Source: an uncultured Flavobacteriaceae bacterium
GTDB lineage: Bacteria; Bacteroidota; Bacteroidia; Flavobacteriales; Flavobacteriaceae
Reading direction: 5' to 3'
Assembly (NCBI GenBank): GCA_938020445.1
Contig: CALIIC010000031.1
Coordinates: 1 to 64,000 of the forward strand
DNA: 64,000 nucleotides
In this document: positions 8,998 through 16,814 of the stretch, piece by piece
How positions within the stretch are numbered: the first letter of the stretch is position 1
Layout: the number at the start of each line of letters is the position of its first letter
Notes under the pieces: model-generated
What the model was told of the DNA's origin: nothing
The model's database searches: none
The model's input: only the letters and a program-made list of their open reading frames with translations
Made by a program: the position numbers and the translations under genes

Positions 8998-10071
8998 TCA
9001 AAACAATTTTAACTGCCCATCCTTATATGCCGCATGTAGTTCTTTGTTCAGTCCTGGAAAAGTTTTGTCCTTAAAATACGTACGTCTTGCCAACTTCATT
9101 AAATCATGTATTTGAGTCGCAATCTTCCCCTCGCCTCGGCCTCGTATACCAAATCTACTATCGTTTAAATGACCATCATGGCACTCCGCGATCTGGTGCA
9201 ATACCTTATCGGCCTTATCAGGCAATGTCTTTCGGATCCAATCTGCAAAAACTTGCCCAATAGCGCCATTAAGACGCACTACGGTAAAAGCAAAAGAACA
9301 TGCCCCATTGTCCGAAACCGCTTTGGCCAGTTTAAGAATCTCATGACTGTTGATTCCCGGAATAATAGGTGCCAACATTGCATTAACGGGAATATCGTTT
9401 TCAGAAAGTATGCGAATGGTTTCCAAACGTTTTTTGATCGATACCGTCCTAGGTTCCAAAATACGCCTGGTTTCCTCAGATAAGGACGTGACCGAAATAT
9501 TGACCCCTATAAGGCGGTCTTTCGCCAACTTCTTTAAAAGATCCAAATCGCGCAAGATCATAGCATTTTTTGTAATGATCCCAACCGGATGACGGTATTT
9601 TAAAAACACCTCCAAACAAGCCCTTGTAATTTGATACTTTTTTTCGGCAGGCTGATAACAGTCAGTATTTCCCGAAAGCACAATGGTTTCTGCTTTCCAA
9701 TTTTTACTCTTTAATTTGGCCTCCAATAAGAGAGGTGCCTCTTTTTTTATTAGAATTTTACGCTCAAAATCAAGCCCTGCGCTGTACCCCCAAAATTCAT
9801 GGGTATTGCGTGCATAGCAGTAAATACAACCGTGTTCGCACCCTTGATAAGGGTTCATTGAAAAAGCCATGCCCACATCGGGGCTTTTAACCTTATTCAC
9901 AATGGTCTTTGGAAAAATAGGGAGGTATTGCGTTTTGTTGGTCTCGACTTCCTCCCCCTCTAACCTACAAAACTCTAAAAAATCGTCTCGTGTTTCGTAG
10001 ATATGTTGGAAGAAACGATTGTGAACATTTTCTTGCGCACCCCGCCCTTTGATATATTCTTTGGATTTCAA
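8998..10071 (-). CDS. PA0069-family (SPL-like) radical SAM protein
   Basis: A 357-residue radical SAM protein. The iron-sulfur motif C-x3-C-x2-C is at residues 78-85 (GCEHGCIYCYARN), as in the spore-photoproduct-lyase-like PA0069 family. The N-terminal KGRGAQEN and the HEFWGY block after the cysteines are also family features. The physiological substrate of PA0069 proteins is not known; they are not sporulation proteins, since this organism does not sporulate. Length is normal. It has its own -7 box (TAAATTTG at 10088-10095) just upstream. Confidence 0.85.
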   Translation of the reverse strand: MKSKEYIKGRGAQENVHNRFFQHIYETRDDFLEFCRLEGEEVETNKTQYLPIFPKTIVNKVKSPDVGMAFSMNPYQGCEHGCIYCYARNTHEFWGYSAGLDFERKILIKKEAPLLLEAKLKSKNWKAETIVLSGNTDCYQPAEKKYQITRACLEVFLKYRHPVGIITKNAMILRDLDLLKKLAKDRLIGVNISVTSLSEETRRILEPRTVSIKKRLETIRILSENDIPVNAMLAPIIPGINSHEILKLAKAVSDNGACSFAFTVVRLNGAIGQVFADWIRKTLPDKADKVLHQIAECHDGHLNDSRFGIRGRGEGKIATQIHDLMKLARRTYFKDKTFPGLNKELHAAYKDGQLKLF

Positions 10072-10087
10072 TTAAATGGATTTTATC

Positions 10088-10095
10088 CAAATTTA
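10088..10095 (-). promoter_or_regulatory. -7 box for the PA0069-like gene
   Basis: TAAATTTG on the minus strand matches TAnnTTTG, 16 bases before ATG 10071. No clear -33 TTG is seen. Confidence 0.4.
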
Positions 10096-10189
10096 TGGAT
10101 TTATTCCATTTATAAAAGAGTAGGCATTGTTAATTGTGAATTACCTTTGTCAAGCATAAAACACAACGATGCCCAATTTGATCGCTGGC

Positions 10190-11767
10190 CTACTTACTTT
10201 CAGAAACTCCGTTGAAGTTACCGAACTGCACCTTGACGAGCTGTTTTTTGCTGCCTCGTTTGGCATAAAAAAGTAATTCATCGGCTTCTTTATTGATTAA
10301 TGGCTTAGAGACCATGATGGGCAAACGTACTTCCTTATCATCGATCAGTTTCTTATAATCCATCTCGCCGGCCCCGTTCAGTCGGATGACGAACATATTT
10401 GGATTTTTGCTGTAGCCCTGTTTAAAGACAATTCGGTTTCTTCCCAGCTTTTGAGGGTGTTCCCCTGAATTAATGAAAAAGTACATATCATTGCCCTTTC
10501 CGAAAACGGAATAAGAAGCATAGGCTTCGTCGCCTCTGGTCACTTCTGTTTTATTGATATTTCGAGCCCATACCATTTCGCCATTTGCGTTCAGTTTGGC
10601 ACAAACAATATCATTGTAATGAAAATTCTGCACCTTTCTGGTACTACTGTCACCAATATCATTCCCATCGGTTACAAAATATTCTTCCGCACTGAAAAGA
10701 ATATCATTTGTTTCAGTTATATGGACATCTTTAAATATCAGATTTTTAATTTCGGCATCTACTTCCCTACCGAACTTATCGAGCATAAACTGATTCGAAA
10801 AAGCATTGTACTTTTTAGATTGCAAAGAGAGGTTCGTAGGATTCAGTTTAAAATACACAAGGCCGTTGTATCGTTTGTCCTTTCGATCCGCATAAAAGCC
10901 AACGGCCAAAAGGCCATCAGCGGTCAATATAGGTTTGAGCGCTTCGGGAAAGCGACCGGCATCGTTAAATTTCTGTATCTGATGACCTGTATTGGTAATA
11001 CGAACCAACTCATACTGAAAACGACGCTCTTTGGCATCAAACCTACGCTTCTTAAAATAGGCTTTACCCATAAAATACAGTGTCTTCAAATCTTTTGAAA
11101 CTGCTATGTTTTCGAACGCATAGTTCTTCTCAACTATCTGATCAGAAAAATCATAGGTCAGTTGTTTTTTTAAATCGGTACTGTACAGATACATATGGTA
11201 CTTCTGTTTCTTCCCTTCTCGATGATGAACGGTTATGACAAATGCAGATCGTTCTTCATTGAAAAAAGTCGTTGTTGAAAAACCATTTCCGAAATTGCGA
11301 TTGTATTTATTCACGGCAAGTGGGTTCAGCACTTCTTTCGAAGGTACCGACAATAGCGTTCGCTCGGTGAAATTAAAATCGTGCAACGGACTCTGGTGCG
11401 CTATATAATCATAGGCCTCGGTATCCCTATTGTATTTAAGTTCTAATAAGTACAGTTGCCCATTTCGAACAAAGGCATCGACCATATGCCTCCCTGCGTA
11501 TTTGTAATTATAGTCTAGTTCTAGCTGCATCTCGGCATCGTACACCTCAATAAAGTGACCTTTTGGACGCAAAGGCATTCCCCCGTAGTAGGTACGTACC
11601 ATGACCGTTCTATTTTGGTCATCGGAATTGACCGAAAGGACCGTCGAGTATTTGTATCTATCGGAATAATTTTCCCCTAGGCTATACTGCAAGGGCATTT
11701 CTTGTGCTTCTGCAATGCAAAAAGCAGTCAGAAAAAGCACCAGGGCAAGGCTTTTTCGAAGTGTCAT
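10190..11767 (-). CDS. Secreted hypothetical protein
   Basis: A 525-residue protein with an N-terminal signal peptide (MTLRKSLALVLFLTAFCIAEA, cleavage before QEMPLQ). The mature part is rich in beta-strands with alternating hydrophobic and charged residues and many tyrosines, compatible with a beta-propeller. Lines such as ITNTGHQIQKFNDAG and DIVCAKLNANGEMVWARNI look like blade repeats. No catalytic motif or sorting tail is recognised. It lies 20 bases downstream of the enoyl-CoA hydratase gene on the same strand and may be cotranscribed, without an obvious functional link. Confidence 0.65.
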   Translation of the reverse strand: MTLRKSLALVLFLTAFCIAEAQEMPLQYSLGENYSDRYKYSTVLSVNSDDQNRTVMVRTYYGGMPLRPKGHFIEVYDAEMQLELDYNYKYAGRHMVDAFVRNGQLYLLELKYNRDTEAYDYIAHQSPLHDFNFTERTLLSVPSKEVLNPLAVNKYNRNFGNGFSTTTFFNEERSAFVITVHHREGKKQKYHMYLYSTDLKKQLTYDFSDQIVEKNYAFENIAVSKDLKTLYFMGKAYFKKRRFDAKERRFQYELVRITNTGHQIQKFNDAGRFPEALKPILTADGLLAVGFYADRKDKRYNGLVYFKLNPTNLSLQSKKYNAFSNQFMLDKFGREVDAEIKNLIFKDVHITETNDILFSAEEYFVTDGNDIGDSSTRKVQNFHYNDIVCAKLNANGEMVWARNINKTEVTRGDEAYASYSVFGKGNDMYFFINSGEHPQKLGRNRIVFKQGYSKNPNMFVIRLNGAGEMDYKKLIDDKEVRLPIMVSKPLINKEADELLFYAKRGSKKQLVKVQFGNFNGVSESK

Positions 11768-11787
11768 AAGTAGGTTTTTGGGATATG

Positions 11788-12570
11788 CTATTCGCCAGGA
11801 AAATCGGCCTTGCGCTTCTCAAGAAAGGCGGTTGTACCTTCTTTAAAGTCAGCGGTTCCAAAACAGGCGCCAAAGGCCTCGATCTCGACGGCATATCCAT
11901 TACTAGTATTGTTAAAACCAGCATTTACCGCTTTTATTGCCTGACCGATGGCTACGGATGAATTATTCGAAATTTTACGTGCCATTTTTTTACAGAATTC
12001 AATCAGGGTATCCTGAGGAACCACATGGTTCACCAATCCGTAGTTTGATGCGTGGTCGGCATCGATCATTCCCGCGGTCATAATCAATTCCATAGCCCTA
12101 CCCTTCCCGATCAATTGCGGCAAGCGTTGTGTACCGCCATAGCCCGGGATTACTCCTAACGATACCTCCGGAAGTCCCATTCGTGCATTTTCACTGGCTA
12201 TTCTAAAATGGCATGCCATCGCTAGTTCCAGCCCGCCACCGAGGGCAAATCCATTCACTGCAGCTATCACAGGGGTATGAAGGTTTTCAACCAAATCAAA
12301 CAACAGTGCCTGTCCCTTTGCAGCCAAACGACCCCCTTCTTCCTCAGAAAAATTTGCGAATTCCGAAATATCCGCCCCGGCCACAAAAGCTTTTTCTCCG
12401 CTTCCCGTTACTATAATCACCTTTATTTGGGGATCGGCATCCAACATTTTAAAAGCCTCATGTAACTCTTGTATCGTTTCCCTATTCAAGGCATTGAGTT
12501 TACTCGGGCGGTTAATGGTAAGAACTGAAATGGTTTCCTGGGAATCGACTAAGATGGTGTTGAACTGCAT
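11788..12570 (-). CDS. Enoyl-CoA hydratase/isomerase family protein
   Basis: A 260-residue crotonase-fold enzyme. The oxyanion-hole and active-site blocks are clear: AFVAGADISEF at about residues 60-70, and NGFALGGGLELAMACHFRIA followed by LPEVSLGVIPGYGGTQRL with the catalytic glutamate in LPEV. This pattern matches short-chain enoyl-CoA hydratases that hydrate trans-2-enoyl-CoA in fatty acid or amino acid degradation. Length is normal. No other beta-oxidation genes are adjacent, so the pathway role is open. Confidence 0.88.
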   Translation of the reverse strand: MQFNTILVDSQETISVLTINRPSKLNALNRETIQELHEAFKMLDADPQIKVIIVTGSGEKAFVAGADISEFANFSEEEGGRLAAKGQALLFDLVENLHTPVIAAVNGFALGGGLELAMACHFRIASENARMGLPEVSLGVIPGYGGTQRLPQLIGKGRAMELIMTAGMIDADHASNYGLVNHVVPQDTLIEFCKKMARKISNNSSVAIGQAIKAVNAGFNNTSNGYAVEIEAFGACFGTADFKEGTTAFLEKRKADFPGE

Positions 12571-12593
12571 ACATAAAGGTTTTTCAAGACCGT

Positions 12594-12893
12594 TTACTTT
12601 TTTAGATAGTCATCTAAACGATCCAGTTTCGTATTCCAAAAATACTCATACTTTTTCAACCAAAACTGTACTTCTTCCAATGCTTTTAGTTGTAGGTAAA
12701 GAAATCGATCTCTTCCTTGCTGTTCTACTCCGACCAGACCGCTATCCAAAAGTACTTTTATATGTTTTGATACTGCCGGTCTGCTCATTTCAAAATTTTC
12801 CGCGATTGCGTTGATATTTACCGGCGCCTCGGCCACAAGGTCAATAATACTGCGCCTGGTGGGGTCTGCTATTGCTTTGAATACATCCATCAT
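12594..12893 (-). CDS. ArsR-family winged-helix repressor
   Basis: A 99-residue protein with the ArsR winged helix (VFKAIADPTRRSIID at the start, recognition helix around MSRPAVSKHIKVL). The start is placed at ATG 12893 because it overlaps the stop of the preceding SRPBCC gene as ATGA; a longer frame to 12941 would overlap that gene by 50 bases. No metal-binding cysteine pair is present. ArsR proteins with an SRPBCC partner are common in bacteria. It is the third gene of a translationally coupled operon and probably represses it through the two GTAAC-N6-GTTAC sites upstream. Confidence 0.88.
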   Translation of the reverse strand: MMDVFKAIADPTRRSIIDLVAEAPVNINAIAENFEMSRPAVSKHIKVLLDSGLVGVEQQGRDRFLYLQLKALEEVQFWLKKYEYFWNTKLDRLDDYLKK

Positions 12894-13303
12894 TTCTTCA
12901 AGTAAGCGGTTAGGTTTACGGTCAAAAGCTTTTTCTTCCATCCGTTGCTGAGAATTTGACGGACAAAAAACCGTTCAAAAACACCTTCAAATCCACTATG
13001 GGTAAAATTCAAATCTACGGTATCCCCTTTATCAATAAGCTGAAAAGATACTTTTGTTTTCATTTTACCGCTACACCAGCTAAATTCCAATAGTTTCTTC
13101 GGAATAATTGCGAGGATTTCACAATTAACGATCCCGTCGAAACTTCCTTGCGGTTTTGTTTTAAATTGAAAGGTATGTCCCAGCTCGGGTTTTATATCAC
13201 AAGGCATCAACCACTCGCTCATAGCTTCTGCATTTGTCAAAGCCTCCCATAATTGATCTATGGAACAGGCGTAGGTACGTTTTAATACGATCGAATCTCT
13301 CAT
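12890..13303 (-). CDS. SRPBCC (AHSA1-like) domain protein
   Basis: A 137-residue protein of the START/SRPBCC fold, AHSA1 subgroup. It shows the N-terminal strand-helix block VLKRTYACSIDQLWEALTNAEAMSEW and the late GW motif near the end. Proteins of this subgroup bind hydrophobic ligands, and the ligand is generally unknown. It is coupled by ATGA overlaps to both the upstream DUF4287 gene and the downstream ArsR gene, a standard ArsR-AHSA1 arrangement. Confidence 0.85.
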   Translation of the reverse strand: MRDSIVLKRTYACSIDQLWEALTNAEAMSEWLMPCDIKPELGHTFQFKTKPQGSFDGIVNCEILAIIPKKLLEFSWCSGKMKTKVSFQLIDKGDTVDLNFTHSGFEGVFERFFVRQILSNGWKKKLLTVNLTAYLKK

Positions 13304-13854
13304 CCGTTAATGCTATAAGACTCTTTCAGAACCGCAAGCAACTGCTCATCTATATCCGAAAGTTGTTCAAGGGTCGTTTGATAATTGATCCGTTCACTGC
13401 TCCCTAACTCTTTTGCAGGTTCAAAACCCAATGGTTGCGAGCTCAAATTCACTCCTACCTGCAACTTAGATCCTTTGGTTTTTGCGATTGCAAATTGCTT
13501 TTTCCTGTAAAAGGGAATATAGGTTTTACAAGGCTGTACGCGTACATCAGCTCCAAATTGCAAAAGTGATCTCTTTAGCTTTTGGTACATTTGATCTGTA
13601 TGGTTGTTTTCAAAAATCAATTTTTCAAAAGTATCGGAGGCCGCATAGGGGTCGCTATCCGAGAACAGTTCATACACTTTCTGCGCTTGAAAATGTCCCA
13701 AACCATGTTCCGTTTTTAAAAAGGTGCAGATTTCTTTTTTAGTTGTTAGGTTCTTTTTTACCAACAATTTTATCCACGCTTTGGCGTCTTTACCGGTTTT
13801 ACTTTTTAAATTCCGGAGGACGGCCTCCCCCATTTGTTTTGGTCCTAGTGCCAT
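13300..13854 (-). CDS. DUF4287 / DUF5655 domain protein
   Basis: A protein of 184 residues when started at ATG 13854. The N-terminal part (about residues 20-65, KSKTGKDAKAWIKLL and GLGHFQAQKVYE) fits DUF4287, and the C-terminal part (ADVRVQPCKTYIPFYRKKQFA, then GVNLSSQP) fits DUF5655. No enzymatic role is known. An upstream ATG at 13875 lies inside the operator and about 10 bases from the -7 box, so the shorter start is preferred. It is the first gene of the operon with SRPBCC and ArsR genes, coupled by a four-base overlap. Confidence 0.8.
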   Translation of the reverse strand: MALGPKQMGEAVLRNLKSKTGKDAKAWIKLLVKKNLTTKKEICTFLKTEHGLGHFQAQKVYELFSDSDPYAASDTFEKLIFENNHTDQMYQKLKRSLLQFGADVRVQPCKTYIPFYRKKQFAIAKTKGSKLQVGVNLSSQPLGFEPAKELGSSERINYQTTLEQLSDIDEQLLAVLKESYSING

Positions 13855-13868
13855 AGAATTGAATTTAT

Positions 13869-13884
13869 GTAACATTTTGGTTAC
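13869..13884. promoter_or_regulatory. Proximal operator of the ArsR operon
   Basis: GTAAC-N6-GTTAC, a perfect palindrome with a T/A-rich core. It lies immediately downstream of the operon's -7 box, touching it. Confidence 0.65.
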
Positions 13885-13891
13885 AAATATA
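13884..13891 (-). promoter_or_regulatory. -7 box of the DUF4287-SRPBCC-ArsR operon
   Basis: TATATTTG on the minus strand matches TAnnTTTG exactly and is framed by the two identical palindromes. Confidence 0.6.
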
Positions 13892-13894
13892 TGT

Positions 13895-13910
13895 GTAACT
13901 TTTTAGTTAC
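13895..13910. promoter_or_regulatory. Distal operator of the ArsR operon
   Basis: A second GTAAC-N6-GTTAC palindrome, exactly 26 bases from the first. The two lie on opposite sides of the -7 box, where a bound repressor would block RNA polymerase. Confidence 0.65.
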
Positions 13911-13994
13911 GCAAAAAAATTTATAAAAAACTACGTACAATAATCAATTTTCTCAATGAAATCAGTAGTTCAGGGCGTATTAAGACGAATCTTT

Positions 13995-15461
13995 TTACTT
14001 GGTATGGAGGCCTGGTTCTTTGGGAAAACGCACCGTAAAGACAGTACCTTTGCCAAATTGTGAAGTAAAATCTATGCTTCCCTTATAAGTTTCGACAATG
14101 TTTTTTACCATTCCCAAACCAAGCCCCATACCACTGGATTTCGTGGTGAACTTGGGTTCAAAAATCTTGTCTGCAAACTCATCAGCGATACCGAAACCAT
14201 TATCAGCAACAGAAATCTTTATAAAACCTTCTTCGGAAGCCACCGAAACTAAGATACGCGGTGCTTCTACTTCAGGAACGGCTTGAATAGCGTTCTTAAC
14301 CAAATTGGTTACTACGCGAATTAACTGGGTACGATCCAACTTGCCAATGATTTCTTCTTCATCTGAAATAAAGTGAATATAGTCTTCGTTGAAAATATCC
14401 AATGCCAACCGTACAATTTTCACAACGTTCAGGGTCTCATTTTGCTGTGCCGGCATTTCGGCGAAGTTTGAAAAAGCCGAGGCAATACTGCTCATTGTAT
14501 CGATTTGTTGGATCAACGTATCGGAATATTCCGCTACCTTCTTGTCAATATCAGGATCGTTTACATCGAACTTGCGCTCAAAACTCTGTACACTCAGTCG
14601 CATAGGGGTAAGCGGATTTTTAATTTCATGGGCAACCTGCTTTGCCATCTCGCGCCAAGCCTGTTCTCGTTCGCTTCTGGCAAGCTTTGCGGCACTTTGT
14701 TGCAATTCATCGATCATGCTATTGTAAGAGGCGACCAATTTCCCGATCTCTTCTCCTGGTTCCGCAACAAAAATCTTTTCATTGCGCCGTGTTAGATCGG
14801 TCTTGCCCAACATATCGGAAATCGTTTGTAACGACCGTGTAATATATTTTGAGATAAAGTACGCTAGGGCTATGGCCAACAAGAGCATCAAAAAGTAGAC
14901 CCCGCCAAGTCGCATCAAAAACTCCTTTAGTTCCTTGTCATTGAAGGTATTATCTTCAAAATAAGGAAGATTAAGAATACCAATGGGTTTGAACTTGTGA
15001 TCTGTGATATAGGTATACGAGGCCTGGTATTTATCCCCTGCGGCCGAATTTTCTTCTACATACCTGTTTTTTGCACTTTGCGCTAAGTTATTGAGTACTT
15101 CCGCATCCAAGCAATTCGAAATAGAATCGCTCTCGAACTTCGGACGGGAACTTTTAATAAGCCCCCCTTCTAAATCATAGATATTAAAGTTTACGTTCTG
15201 TACGTCCGCTATTTCGTAAATTTCCGTCTGAAAAATGAGCTCTAAATAGGGCGTTGTTTGGGGATAGGTAGTTTCTTTAAGTGTGTAGTGAATACTTTGC
15301 TTAATCTGGTCCTCTTTCCGCTCCAAGCGGTTGTCATGATAGTCCCTGTTCTGTTCATGGTACTGGTATACGGTGATCCCTGCAATCAAGACCGAGGCGA
15401 TCAAGACCAGCAGAATCATAGAGATAAAGATTCGCGACCGTAAGGAGAATTGTTTGAACAA
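13995..15461 (-). CDS. NtrY-like HAMP sensor histidine kinase (orphan)
   Basis: A 488-residue inner-membrane kinase. Helix one is about residues 11-34, followed by a periplasmic sensor region, a second helix at about 187-207 and a HAMP linker. The H-box QVAHEIKNPLTPMRLS has phosphoacceptor H278, and the N, G1 and G2 boxes follow (NLVKNAIQAV, DNGFGI, GMGLGLGMV). The HEIKNPLTPM form is typical of NtrY-type kinases. No response regulator gene is adjacent, so the partner is unknown. Possible co-transcription with the ArsR operon downstream is unlikely, given that operon's own promoter. Confidence 0.85.
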   Translation of the reverse strand: MFKQFSLRSRIFISMILLVLIASVLIAGITVYQYHEQNRDYHDNRLERKEDQIKQSIHYTLKETTYPQTTPYLELIFQTEIYEIADVQNVNFNIYDLEGGLIKSSRPKFESDSISNCLDAEVLNNLAQSAKNRYVEENSAAGDKYQASYTYITDHKFKPIGILNLPYFEDNTFNDKELKEFLMRLGGVYFLMLLLAIALAYFISKYITRSLQTISDMLGKTDLTRRNEKIFVAEPGEEIGKLVASYNSMIDELQQSAAKLARSEREQAWREMAKQVAHEIKNPLTPMRLSVQSFERKFDVNDPDIDKKVAEYSDTLIQQIDTMSSIASAFSNFAEMPAQQNETLNVVKIVRLALDIFNEDYIHFISDEEEIIGKLDRTQLIRVVTNLVKNAIQAVPEVEAPRILVSVASEEGFIKISVADNGFGIADEFADKIFEPKFTTKSSGMGLGLGMVKNIVETYKGSIDFTSQFGKGTVFTVRFPKEPGLHTK

Positions 15462-15639
15462 ACGTCTATTGCTTTAAAGGTTAAAGATAGTAATAATGCC
15501 TTGGTAAAGGATACTATCACCTGGCGGTATCAGCTTCCTATACAAATGGTTTTAACAAAAACCAAGCCGTTTTGAGTGCGCGTAGAACCATTTATATAAT
15601 TAAGTGGCGCATAGGAAAATAAGAAAGCAATTTTCATAG

Positions 15640-15647
15640 TATATTTG
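15640..15647 (+). promoter_or_regulatory. -7 box for the HupE-like gene
   Basis: TATATTTG matches TAnnTTTG, 25 bases before ATG 15673. No -33 box is evident. Confidence 0.4.
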
Positions 15648-15672
15648 ATTTTGAAATGTAGCCATTTATCCC

Positions 15673-16257
15673 ATGCAAGATTTTCTTTTCTACATTGCGT
15701 TAGGACTAAAACATGTCCTCGACTTAAACGCCTATGACCACATTCTATTTTTGGCAGCTTTGGCCATTCCCTTCACCTTTAAGCAATGGAAGCCCGTCTT
15801 GGTGTTAGCGACTATTTTTACGATTTCCCATTGTGCGGCATTGGCATTATCAGTTTACGAAATACTTGTCATGGATGTCGGCCTCATAGAATTCTTGATT
15901 CCCGTAACCATTTTCCTGACGGCCGTTTTCAATTTACTTTATCTAAAAACCCCGAAAGAACAGAAAAGCATTCTCTTGCATGCCATTGCCACTGCTTTTT
16001 TTGGGCTGATCCATGGGTTTGGTTTTAGCAATTACTTTAAGATGTTAATGGCGGAAGAAAGTGATAAGTTATCTCCCCTACTTGGTTTTGCGGTAGGCAT
16101 AGAACTTTCCCAAGTACTGATCGTGCTGGGAGTACTGGCCCTGGCATATGTAATTCAATCGATCTTTAAGGTAAAACAACCGCTATTTATAGGTGTCGCA
16201 TCAATTTTGATTATATTACTTACCATACCGATGCTATTGGAAACCTACCCGTTTTAG
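15673..16257 (+). CDS. HupE/UreJ family membrane protein
   Basis: A 194-residue protein with about six hydrophobic helices. The N-terminal GLKHVLDLNAYDHILFLAAL and the later FFGLIHGFGFSNYF blocks carry the histidines and aspartates conserved in the HupE/UreJ family. The family is linked to nickel or cobalt uptake for hydrogenase and urease in other bacteria, but no such enzymes are visible here. The substrate in flavobacteria is therefore an open question. Confidence 0.8.
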   Translation: MQDFLFYIALGLKHVLDLNAYDHILFLAALAIPFTFKQWKPVLVLATIFTISHCAALALSVYEILVMDVGLIEFLIPVTIFLTAVFNLLYLKTPKEQKSILLHAIATAFFGLIHGFGFSNYFKMLMAEESDKLSPLLGFAVGIELSQVLIVLGVLALAYVIQSIFKVKQPLFIGVASILIILLTIPMLLETYPF

Positions 16258-16285
16258 AATTTCACGTAATATTAACCAATTTTCG

Positions 16286-16316
16286 TTGTAGGACTTTCAC
16301 AAAGCCGGTATCTTAG
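16286..16316 (+). promoter_or_regulatory. Candidate promoter for the dCMP deaminase-protease pair
   Basis: A TTG at 16286-16288 and TATCTTAG at 16309-16316 are separated by 20 bases, close to TTG-N17-23-TAnnTTTG. The site lies 46 bases before ATG 16363 and argues against the upstream TTG start at 16321. Confidence 0.35.
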
Positions 16317-16362
16317 TGGTTTGGCAATGTTCGACCCACAGGCGAACAGGAGCATTTTTTGT

Positions 16363-16803
16363 ATGAAACAGAGCAAACAGGAGAAATACGACAAGGCCTA
16401 TCTTCGCATGGCACTTGAATGGGGAAAACTCTCCTACTGCGAACGCAAACAGGTGGGTGCGATCATTGTAAAAGATCGTATGATTATATCTGATGGATAT
16501 AACGGCACACCGACCGGTTTTGAAAATTACTGCGAGGATGAAGAAGGGTATACCAAATGGTATGTATTACATGCCGAAGCAAATGCCATTAGCAAAGTGG
16601 CGGCATCAACGCAATCATGCGAAGGCGCAACCCTTTATATAACACTATCGCCCTGTCGCGAATGCAGTAAGCTCATTCATCAATGTGGTATTAAGCGTGT
16701 GGTATATCAAACTGCTTACAAAGACGATTCGGGCTTAACTTTTTTAAAAAAAGCGGGGATTGAATTGGTGCATCTTCCTATTATTGAAAACCTGGTATCC
16801 TAG
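16363..16803 (+). CDS. dCMP deaminase family protein
   Basis: A 146-residue zinc deaminase that should convert dCMP to dUMP for thymidylate synthesis. Zinc ligands and the catalytic glutamate are seen as H70-A-E72 and the PCREC pair C98/C101. The nucleotide-binding block SDGYNGTPTGFENYCE is also typical of deoxycytidylate deaminases. The frame is open 14 codons upstream from a TTG, but the conserved part begins at ATG 16363. The protease gene follows after 11 bases, so the two are probably one operon. Confidence 0.87.
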   Translation: MKQSKQEKYDKAYLRMALEWGKLSYCERKQVGAIIVKDRMIISDGYNGTPTGFENYCEDEEGYTKWYVLHAEANAISKVAASTQSCEGATLYITLSPCRECSKLIHQCGIKRVVYQTAYKDDSGLTFLKKAGIELVHLPIIENLVS

Positions 16804-16814
16804 CTAAAAACGGT

